A stretch of 64,000 nucleotides of DNA, from assembly GCF_014522205.1 (NCBI RefSeq), contig NZ_CP046884.1, forward strand, positions 682,001 through 746,000. Direction: 5' to 3'. The translations under genes were made by a program, and so were the position numbers. Below the pieces are notes generated by a model. The model saw only the letters and a program-made list of their open reading frames with translations. It was not told the origin of the DNA and made no database searches. Of the stretch, positions 45,283 through 52,524 are shown in pieces. Position 1 is the first letter of the stretch. Each line of letters starts with the position of its first letter. This DNA is from Corynebacterium poyangense (GTDB lineage Bacteria; Actinomycetota; Actinomycetes; Mycobacteriales; Mycobacteriaceae).

Positions 45283-45436
45283 GTTCGACATTGAAGATGA
45301 GGCGGAATTTTAGGCTCTACTTAAGCAACCCGTTTGACTCCGATTATCCCAGTAACGCACAGCTTTCTTAGCGGACTTGACTACAAGTTTACGGCTAAAG
45401 CGAAAATCGTCGATACAACGTAGATCTAGGAATAAA

Positions 45437-46639
45437 ATGTCTAAAACAAGTTACTCGGAAAGAGAAGTTGAATCTCCATACATGGATGTTGCCCCTCAAA
45501 GGGCTTGTCCATTTTCCCCTCCAGCGGAGTTTATTGACGCGTCTAAAAATGCGCCTATTGTTCCATGGAACTTCCATGCAGGGCATCGAGGGTGGTTGGT
45601 CACCGGAAATATAGCTGCAAAGCAAATTCTAGCAGACAAACGATTTTCGGTGAGAGTGGATTTAGCCAATACGCCAGGCGCCCAAACGCTCCGGCACTTC
45701 GATGCACCCGGGCTATTCCATATGAAAGACGACCCGGACCATTCTAGATTGCGAAAGGCAGTGAACCGCGAATTTGCGCCGGCTCGAATTCGGGCATTCG
45801 AGCCGACAATGGAAGCCATCGCTGAAGAACGGTTGGAATGGCTTTTGGCAAGCGGATCTGGTTCAGATTTTATAACTTCAGTTTCCATTCCATACTCGAT
45901 AGGTGTAGTTTGCAGTTATCTTGAGATCCCTGAATCAGTTAGCTCATTGCTTGTCCAGCACGCAGCGGTGGCTTTTCGCAAGCAGGAAAAAGATGATAAG
46001 CGTATCGCAGCTTTGCAACAGGTCTACGAAGTTCTTAGTGGTCTCGTTTCGGAACGGTATCAACTGCCGACTGGCGACATGATTTCGCGCTTACTGAAAG
46101 ATGAGAGCATCAAAGCTGAAGAAGTGGTGGGCATTGTCGCTCAAGTGCTCATTGCCGGCTTTACAGTCCCCGCCGCGATGTTCGGGTTCGCTATGTACGC
46201 AATCATGGAACGTCCAAATGGAATCACTGAACTCATTGGAAAGGGAAAAACTGAGGCGACTGTCAATGAGCTCTTCAGGTATGTCAGTTTTGAAGCGCAG
46301 CCAAGAATCAGAGTTGCGACCGAGGATGTTGAAGTGTGCGGAATTACTATTCAAGAAGGGCAGCTTGTGGCCATCGCCATTGACGTGGCGAATCGTGATT
46401 CCTCTATCTACCAAGATCCCGATTGTCTGCTGCCAGAGCGGAGTGTTAAGTCACACCTCGCTTTCAGTTGGGGACCGCACCAGTGCTTGGGGCGAAGTTT
46501 AGCCGTCAGCGAATTAACAGTATTGCTGAACTCTATTACTAATAAGGTCCCTGCAATTCGTATCGCGGAGGGTACCACACCGATCGTGACTGACGATGGG
46601 ATTGTCAGAGCAATAGTGAGGATGCAGGTCGAGTGGTAA
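45437..46639 (+). CDS. Cytochrome P450 with atypical I-helix
   Basis: A 400-aa soluble bacterial P450. The heme-binding loop FSWGPHQCLG has Cys350, the ExxR pair is Glu278/Arg281 (ELFR), and the C-helix HSRLRK is at 102-107. The I-helix oxygen-activation motif, normally A-G-x-[DE]-T, reads A240-G-F-T243-V244, so both the acid and the following threonine are missing. This suggests unusual oxygen activation or a non-monooxygenase reaction. The ATG at 45437 has AGGAA upstream and gives the usual P450 length. It overlaps the UbiA gene by 7 bases and is the first enzyme of the operon. No ferredoxin gene is adjacent. Confidence 0.92.
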   Translation: MSKTSYSEREVESPYMDVAPQRACPFSPPAEFIDASKNAPIVPWNFHAGHRGWLVTGNIAAKQILADKRFSVRVDLANTPGAQTLRHFDAPGLFHMKDDPDHSRLRKAVNREFAPARIRAFEPTMEAIAEERLEWLLASGSGSDFITSVSIPYSIGVVCSYLEIPESVSSLLVQHAAVAFRKQEKDDKRIAALQQVYEVLSGLVSERYQLPTGDMISRLLKDESIKAEEVVGIVAQVLIAGFTVPAAMFGFAMYAIMERPNGITELIGKGKTEATVNELFRYVSFEAQPRIRVATEDVEVCGITIQEGQLVAIAIDVANRDSSIYQDPDCLLPERSVKSHLAFSWGPHQCLGRSLAVSELTVLLNSITNKVPAIRIAEGTTPIVTDDGIVRAIVRMQVEW

Positions 46640-47700
46640 GTAGCTCTGCTTTTCAAAATTTTAGTTCTCGGAGATTGGGAACCCTTTTTGGTGCATCTTG
46701 GCAGTTGGCACGTCCAAGAACTTGTTTAGTGGGTATACTTGCCTATGGCTTCGGTATCGAACTGCTCGGAACGCACTGGCGTCTAGCCATTATTGCGGGT
46801 TCAATGGCCATGTTTATCATGCCGGTGGTAGCCAACCTGCACAATTCCTACACCGACCTAGAGGAAGATGCTCGTAACCTTCCCGGACGTATCTCTCTTG
46901 TCTATGCGGTTGGTGTTAAGAATCTCAAGAGGATGGTCAGGTATGGGCTGGCATTGGTAGTTATATTGTGTGCGTCCATTGGGTGGCTTGCGTTCATCCT
47001 GGCTGTGGTGGGAGTACTGTTGTTGCTCTCTTACTCAGCGCCACCATTACGTTTGAAAGCGCGACCATTCTCTGGCTTATTGATCTTCTCCTTAGTTATC
47101 GCCTATCCGTTTCTCATTGCCGTGACCGCTGGCGAGACCTGGGCGAAATGGAACTCACCGCTAGAGGAGCACAGGTGGATTTGGCTTGCCTACCTTGTTC
47201 TTCTTTTTATGGCCAAGGGTTGTGTGAAAAACGTACCTGATTACGAGGGTGACATGATTGCCAGCATTCGTAACTCAGCTACAAGGTTTGGAAGCATCCA
47301 AAAGGCCTCAATGTTCGCCGTGTGCGCTACATGGATTTGCTATTCGCTCTTCCCTTTTGTTGTGTTCTTGACGCAGGCTCCGGCAAATCTCTACTTAGCT
47401 ATCCCATGGGTATTGGTAGCCATGCTGCATGTTGCCAGGTTACTGAGAAGCGATTCTCCGGCGTATCTTAACTCAGTTCTGAAATGGGACATGGCTGTTT
47501 CAGTGGTATTTCTCGCGCACCTGGTGGTGCTTGTTGATCTCTCCACCAGCGGGTGGACGTTGGCGCTGTGCTGCATATTCATCATCATTTTCGCTGACGC
47601 GATTGGAGCCGATTCGCGCGCCAATAACCACCTTCCTCAACAAGCTGACGAAACACCGATTGACGACACTAGGTTAGGAAGGCACTGCAATGAAAGTTGA
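46633..47700 (+). CDS. UbiA-family membrane prenyltransferase
   Basis: A 355-aa membrane prenyltransferase with about nine helices that would attach a polyprenyl chain to an aromatic or similar acceptor. The first Asp-rich motif is N71-x3-D75-x3-D79 (NSYTDLEED); the second is D203-x3-D207 (KNVPDYEGD). YSAPPLRLK (134-142) resembles the chlorophyll synthase and homogentisate prenyltransferase branch. The GTG start overlaps the P450 stop by 7 bases, and the prenyl synthase gene starts 11 bases before its end. Acceptor unknown. Confidence 0.9.
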   Translation: MVSSSAFQNFSSRRLGTLFGASWQLARPRTCLVGILAYGFGIELLGTHWRLAIIAGSMAMFIMPVVANLHNSYTDLEEDARNLPGRISLVYAVGVKNLKRMVRYGLALVVILCASIGWLAFILAVVGVLLLLSYSAPPLRLKARPFSGLLIFSLVIAYPFLIAVTAGETWAKWNSPLEEHRWIWLAYLVLLFMAKGCVKNVPDYEGDMIASIRNSATRFGSIQKASMFAVCATWICYSLFPFVVFLTQAPANLYLAIPWVLVAMLHVARLLRSDSPAYLNSVLKWDMAVSVVFLAHLVVLVDLSTSGWTLALCCIFIIIFADAIGADSRANNHLPQQADETPIDDTRLGRHCNES

Positions 47701-48691
47701 GCTTGATCCAGGAGGCTTCTTGGCAACCAGCTCCGAAGAGCTCAAGAGCGAACTCAGCAACATAAATCCGAAGCTTGAACAAAGCGCAGCGGTTCAATAC
47801 GCGCTCACCCCGCACGGAAAACTGATTCGTCCGCTGACGCTCTTCGCTATCGCCAATGCACTTGGTCTAAGTGTGAGTAGAGCGCTAGTCACCATTGCTG
47901 CCAGCATCGAAAAGCTTCACATCGCGACGTTGGTTCATGACGACATTATCGACAACGATCAATGGCGCAGGGGGCGTCCTACCCTTCACACTCAATTTGA
48001 TCTGGGTACGGCAATAGTCGTCGGAGACTCTCTTATTTTTGAAACCACAGCCTGGGTAAAAGATACTGTCAATCTAGGAATCGAGCCTCGCAGTGCGCTG
48101 GAAATTCTCAGCCAGTTTGCTACTGCTGGGCAGCAGCTGTGCTCTGGACAGCAACTGGAGTCGCAGATGACCTCGAGTTTGAACTTCAGCTACACAAGAT
48201 ACATCCAAATGATTGAGGGAAAAACCAGTTCGCTCTTCGAGCTCGCAGCTGTGTGTGGAGCAATCCTTGCGAATGCTAGTAGAGAGGAAAGGCAAAGATT
48301 CTTCACTGTCGGCCAGAAATTTGGCATCGCTTTTCAAATGCAGGATGATCTCTTGCCATTCTTCAGTGACCGAGAAGCAGCTGGCAAAGACCTTTTAAGC
48401 GATTTGAGAAACAGACGACCGAGCTTTCCTCTGGTTGTCGCAGTTGAGTTGCTCGAGGGAGTAAATCGGACAAACTTGCTCTCCTTTCTCGCATCTGATA
48501 CACCAGCTGGTTCTGAATCATTCTCGATGCTTACAGAACTTCTTGTTAGTGCAGGGGTCCTGCAGAAATGTCAAGACTTGCTGCGCCAAACACTCGAAGA
48601 GGCAAAAGCGCTGTTAGAACCGTATCACGAAACTGAGGGTGGGAAGTTCCTGGTTCAACTCTTACACCAGTCAACAAGGAGGAAGCTATGA
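47690..48691 (+). CDS. Polyprenyl diphosphate synthase (trans-IPPS) with altered second Asp-rich motif
   Basis: A 333-aa isoprenyl diphosphate synthase. The first Asp-rich motif is intact (HDDIIDND, Asp84/85/88), but the second reads QMQDDLLPF (219-223), with proline at the third Asp position. The usual GKxxxxDL block is GKDLLSDL with a following NRRPSFP. It would supply the prenyl chain for the UbiA protein, though the changed motif could alter chain length or chemistry. It overlaps UbiA by 11 bases and the methyltransferase by ATGA. A ComQ-like peptide prenylase is a remote alternative. Confidence 0.88.
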   Translation: MKVELDPGGFLATSSEELKSELSNINPKLEQSAAVQYALTPHGKLIRPLTLFAIANALGLSVSRALVTIAASIEKLHIATLVHDDIIDNDQWRRGRPTLHTQFDLGTAIVVGDSLIFETTAWVKDTVNLGIEPRSALEILSQFATAGQQLCSGQQLESQMTSSLNFSYTRYIQMIEGKTSSLFELAAVCGAILANASREERQRFFTVGQKFGIAFQMQDDLLPFFSDREAAGKDLLSDLRNRRPSFPLVVAVELLEGVNRTNLLSFLASDTPAGSESFSMLTELLVSAGVLQKCQDLLRQTLEEAKALLEPYHETEGGKFLVQLLHQSTRRKL

Positions 48692-49383
48692 GTAAATCCA
48701 ATCGGCCTCCTACACCCCAGTCGCTATTTACCCGCATTGCTCCCTGGTATGACTTTGTTAACTCGATCGCCAGCGCAGGTAACGTCGGCCGATGGCGGCG
48801 GGAAACTGCTGAACTAATTCCGCATAATGAAGTACAGAGCATTCTTGACATCGCCTGTGGAACCGGCGGGATGGGAGTTGCGCTTCGACGGTATCATCCT
48901 CGTGCTGAGATAGTTGGATTGGACTCGAATCAGGCAATGCTTGAAGTTGCACGAAAGCGAAGAAGCAGCATCTATGATCTTCTGATTCAAGGGGAAGTAG
49001 AAGCTCTCCCATTTGAGGACGCAAGCTTTGATGCTGTGGTGGTTGCATTCGCATTTCATGACTTTCACTGCTCTTTGCAATCGCTAACTGAGGTCTGCAG
49101 AATACTTCGTCCAAATGGAATATTCGCATGTATGGAACTTTCACTCCCAACTGATGCAACAACTCGTATTTGGTACAAACGATTCCTAAAAACGCTCGTA
49201 GCAGTACGCAACAGCCTGGGGTTACGGAATCAAGGTCACGTGCTCGACGAAATCCTTAACAGCCCTCATTCATCATATCTCGCCGATTTGGTCACCGCTA
49301 GCGACTTTGAAGCTTTATCGCAAAGCGAATTAAGTAAGGGGATCGTCACTAACTACTCGTTCCTAAAAGGAGGGGCAGAATGA
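48688..49383 (+). CDS. UbiE/MenG-like SAM-dependent methyltransferase
   Basis: A 231-aa class I methyltransferase. The N-terminal LFTRIAPWYDFVN block is characteristic of UbiE/MenG quinone C-methyltransferases, followed by the SAM motif LDIACGTGGMG (about 53-63) and a post-motif acidic loop. The usual FGLRN segment of UbiE is replaced by VAFAFHDF. Start and stop overlap both neighbours by 4 bases (ATGA), so the whole operon is translationally coupled. It probably C- or O-methylates the prenylated ring. Confidence 0.9.
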   Translation: MSKSNRPPTPQSLFTRIAPWYDFVNSIASAGNVGRWRRETAELIPHNEVQSILDIACGTGGMGVALRRYHPRAEIVGLDSNQAMLEVARKRRSSIYDLLIQGEVEALPFEDASFDAVVVAFAFHDFHCSLQSLTEVCRILRPNGIFACMELSLPTDATTRIWYKRFLKTLVAVRNSLGLRNQGHVLDEILNSPHSSYLADLVTASDFEALSQSELSKGIVTNYSFLKGGAE

Positions 49384-52300
49384 AGCTTCGCAAAGCATTA
49401 ACTGACGCCAGTGGCCCTGACACTTCTGAATGGGGCCGGTTCAGAAATGAGCTTGTTGGAGGTCGACGAGGAGCTGACTATGTTTTAGGAGCTTTAGCTC
49501 AAGACGGCGTTTCTGTGATGTTTGGTTTGCCTGCGGATTCCATTAACTCACTATTTGATGCTGCTCGGAAACACAGTGGGATACGGGTCGTTACATGTCA
49601 CCACGAAACACATGGCACGCTGATGGCCTCTGCTTTTGGTAAACTATCTGGGACACCAGCCATTATGACGGCCACGAATGGACCTGGCGTAGGCCACCTA
49701 CCAGTAGGTGCACGAGACGCCTTTCTTGACGAGGCTCCGCTGGTTTTGCTGCCCGGAACGGTCCCACATTCGATGGCTGGGATGCGTGGCTTCCAAGACC
49801 TCAATGGCGAAAAGTTGTTGGAACCCTGGGCTGATGGGATATTTCGTTGTGAAAGTATTGCGGGTCTAAGCCGAATCAAAGTGGTGGCTCCTCGCGCCAA
49901 GCACTCTAAGCGCCCAGTTGTTTTTATTTCGGCCCCCGACGTGCTAATGGATCCGTGCTCTATCGCCGTTGATCAAACTCCCACCCTGCATCCAGCCTCA
50001 CAATGGTCGTCCAATTGTGCTGCTGTCGAACGTGCCGCTTCGATAATTGACGAGGCCGTAAGTAGCGTAATCCTTCTCGGAGACTCTAGAAATAGTCCAA
50101 CTGAGCTCCCCGAGAGTGTTTACTCCATGGCATACATTTCCCCATCATCCTTGCAAGGATCAGGTTGGGGGAAAATTCCAACCTGTCGGAGAATTCTGCC
50201 GAGTGCCACCTATCTTCCTTGGTCTGGTGACGAAGTCGCAGTAATTGTAGTGGGTGACTGGCCTAATGAACTGGAAAATCAGCTTACCAATATCGCGGTA
50301 ATCCACTTGACAAAGACCCCATCTTGGAGGGTTGAAACTGGGAAGTACATCAACCTTTGCGGTACTATCGCGTCCGACTTTCTAGAAAAGCACATGAAAC
50401 AGGCAAAAGTGGAGTTCTCGCCTCCTGCTAGTAACGACTTGTTTAGCGATGTAGTTCCGTTGATTAATCGGGTGAGTGGGGAGGCTGACTTGATCTCCTG
50501 CGAACCCGGAACAGTTTTGGAGAGCGTATTCCTCCATTTGGAGGAACGCAACCGCACTTTCACGAGCTCTTTCGCCGCGGCAACTAAGGGATACGGTATT
50601 CCTGGAGCAATCGCTGGCGCGATTCTTGACAATACGAGGCTCAATATTGCCGTTGTCGACGAGGCAGGGTGGGTTGAGAGTCAGATTGAGGTGACAACTG
50701 CATTGAAACATGGTTGCCACATCGCTGTGATTTACTTAGCAATTGATGAGGAGGAAGTCCAGCGCTGTTGTTTGGAAGGTAAGGCACTCGGGCTGAATGT
50801 CCGAGTGATTGAAGGATTGCACACTCCGGACGAACTCCGCCCCTTTGAGATGCTGATTCTCAGGACTCATCGTTCCTCTTCGCGGTCCCCCGAGGAATTG
50901 CAGTTCTCCGGTCGACAACGGTGGCAATTAGCAAGCTCGTGCACTTCAACTTCTCGTCTTGAAAGCCAGGAATCTTTCGCGATGCAAGCTGTTGCTGCAG
51001 CAAAGACGCTTGGCGAAGTTAGTATTATTGAAGTGCGCGATGAGTGCACTTTGTTGCGAATCTTGAATCCTCTAGCAGATGCTGCTATGGACGGCGCGGC
51101 GGTCGTTCTCGTGGCTCATGAAGAAGCTTGGAATGTTAGTGCTGATCGCATTCTTCCTGAATTGGCACATTCAAACTTCTGTGGTTCGTTTGAAGAGCGT
51201 GAGACGCTGGTCGAGATGGCAAAGGTAGCGTCGAGCACATCTAGCACAGTAAGCCTCGTTCGTATTCAATCGGGCGCCACGGTATCACGAATAGAGAGAC
51301 GGACTCACCGGACACAGAATTGCTCTCAGTTAGCGCTGCCTCAGCCCAGCTCGATTGAACAATGCAAAGCGATCCTCGAAAGCGCTCAGAATGCGGTCAT
51401 TCTAGTTGGTGGAGGCGCTAAAGATAGGGAGCGAATCGCTTTACTTGCTACCAAACTAGATGCACCGATTCTAGCGACCATGGCGGGTGCGCAATTTGAT
51501 TCACTTTCCTGCTTTGGTGGTTATGTCGGAAGTTCAGGGCAAAGGCACTCTAACACTTCGTTACGGGAAGCCGAGGTAGTGTTGATGTTGGGAGTTTCTA
51601 ATCGAGGTGCTGCTTTCGAGCTTGTTGGTAATAGCAAGGTTGTGCTCGATGTCAATAGCGATTTGGAAACTCTAGCTTCTAGAAAATTTGATTCCTTAAG
51701 TATACATTCAGACTCATCCACGTTTGTCACCGCACTTTTGAAGAGCGAAATCAAGAAAGCAAGCGACAATTCTCATCAACTCAGCTACATGCGGAGCACC
51801 TGGTGGGATAACGCCGGGCAGGTCGACACTTTAGCAGGTAAGCTTCGACCCTCGTATGTGGTGCGGCAGCTCGATGAGAGCTTACCGGCTGACCGTGGAT
51901 TCGCTTTCACCGGAGATGTGGGAATTAACACCCTGTGGCTGTTCCGCTTTCGCAAGCATCATGCATCGACTATTTGGTCCCGGAATTTCGCAACAATGGG
52001 CTTCGGACTACCAGCAGCTTTGGCTAGAGTAAAGTTTACGGGTCAGCCCACGGTTGCCGTCGTCGGAGATGGTGGCATGGGAATGTCTATTGGCGCGATT
52101 ACTCCAGACTGTGAATCTCCAGTATTGTGTGTGGTCCTGAACAATCGCGGTCTTGCTGCAATCCGGTATGAGCAAGAATTCTTCGGATGGCCCGAATTTG
52201 AGTCCGGATACATTAACCCCGATTTTGCCGCATTTGCTCGCTCTCGCTCTTGGGATGGTCGCACAATTACCACGAAACAAGAGTTGCGAAAGGCCATAAA

Positions 52301-52487
52301 CGATTTTGTCGTGGAACCATCTCCGATGCTGTTGGATGTCGTATGTACGGAAAACGAACCACCGATGCCTGCTCTGATCCCTAAACCCGTCCGCGTTGCT
52401 TCAGCGTTGTTTGCTTGGGCAAGACAAGGCAGAAAAGGGTTGGTATCTGCAAGGACGGCACTGAGCGCGATGATTTTCTTCCGTTAG
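49380..52487 (+). CDS. Tandem-fused ThDP-dependent enzyme (acetolactate synthase-like, two halves)
   Basis: A 1035-aa protein made of two ThDP-enzyme units. Half 1 has a good pyrimidine-binding domain (VMFGLPADSINSLFDAA; catalytic Glu76 in CHHETHG; NGPGVGHLP), but its diphosphate-binding domain has DEAG (427-430) where GDG belongs and no NN. Half 2 (about 500-1035) has a diverged pyrimidine domain, but a complete diphosphate site: GDGG at 896 and NN at 921-922 (GDGGMGMSIG, VVLNNRGL). Since ThDP sits between the Pyr domain of one unit and the PP domain of the other, one functional site could form across the fusion. Products are unknown; pyruvate or 2-oxoacid decarboxylation or carboligation is likely. 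Confidence 0.85.
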   Translation: MKLRKALTDASGPDTSEWGRFRNELVGGRRGADYVLGALAQDGVSVMFGLPADSINSLFDAARKHSGIRVVTCHHETHGTLMASAFGKLSGTPAIMTATNGPGVGHLPVGARDAFLDEAPLVLLPGTVPHSMAGMRGFQDLNGEKLLEPWADGIFRCESIAGLSRIKVVAPRAKHSKRPVVFISAPDVLMDPCSIAVDQTPTLHPASQWSSNCAAVERAASIIDEAVSSVILLGDSRNSPTELPESVYSMAYISPSSLQGSGWGKIPTCRRILPSATYLPWSGDEVAVIVVGDWPNELENQLTNIAVIHLTKTPSWRVETGKYINLCGTIASDFLEKHMKQAKVEFSPPASNDLFSDVVPLINRVSGEADLISCEPGTVLESVFLHLEERNRTFTSSFAAATKGYGIPGAIAGAILDNTRLNIAVVDEAGWVESQIEVTTALKHGCHIAVIYLAIDEEEVQRCCLEGKALGLNVRVIEGLHTPDELRPFEMLILRTHRSSSRSPEELQFSGRQRWQLASSCTSTSRLESQESFAMQAVAAAKTLGEVSIIEVRDECTLLRILNPLADAAMDGAAVVLVAHEEAWNVSADRILPELAHSNFCGSFEERETLVEMAKVASSTSSTVSLVRIQSGATVSRIERRTHRTQNCSQLALPQPSSIEQCKAILESAQNAVILVGGGAKDRERIALLATKLDAPILATMAGAQFDSLSCFGGYVGSSGQRHSNTSLREAEVVLMLGVSNRGAAFELVGNSKVVLDVNSDLETLASRKFDSLSIHSDSSTFVTALLKSEIKKASDNSHQLSYMRSTWWDNAGQVDTLAGKLRPSYVVRQLDESLPADRGFAFTGDVGINTLWLFRFRKHHASTIWSRNFATMGFGLPAALARVKFTGQPTVAVVGDGGMGMSIGAITPDCESPVLCVVLNNRGLAAIRYEQEFFGWPEFESGYINPDFAAFARSRSWDGRTITTKQELRKAINDFVVEPSPMLLDVVCTENEPPMPALIPKPVRVASALFAWARQGRKGLVSARTALSAMIFFR

Positions 52488-52524
52488 AGACGTAGCCAAA
52501 AGAGATGAAAGAAATGAGTTAACA

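Noticed and set aside
49380..52487. Calling the ThDP protein MenD or an ordinary acetolactate synthase
   Set aside because: It is about twice the normal length, contains two ThDP units, and lacks the MenD context. Only the superfamily can be supported.
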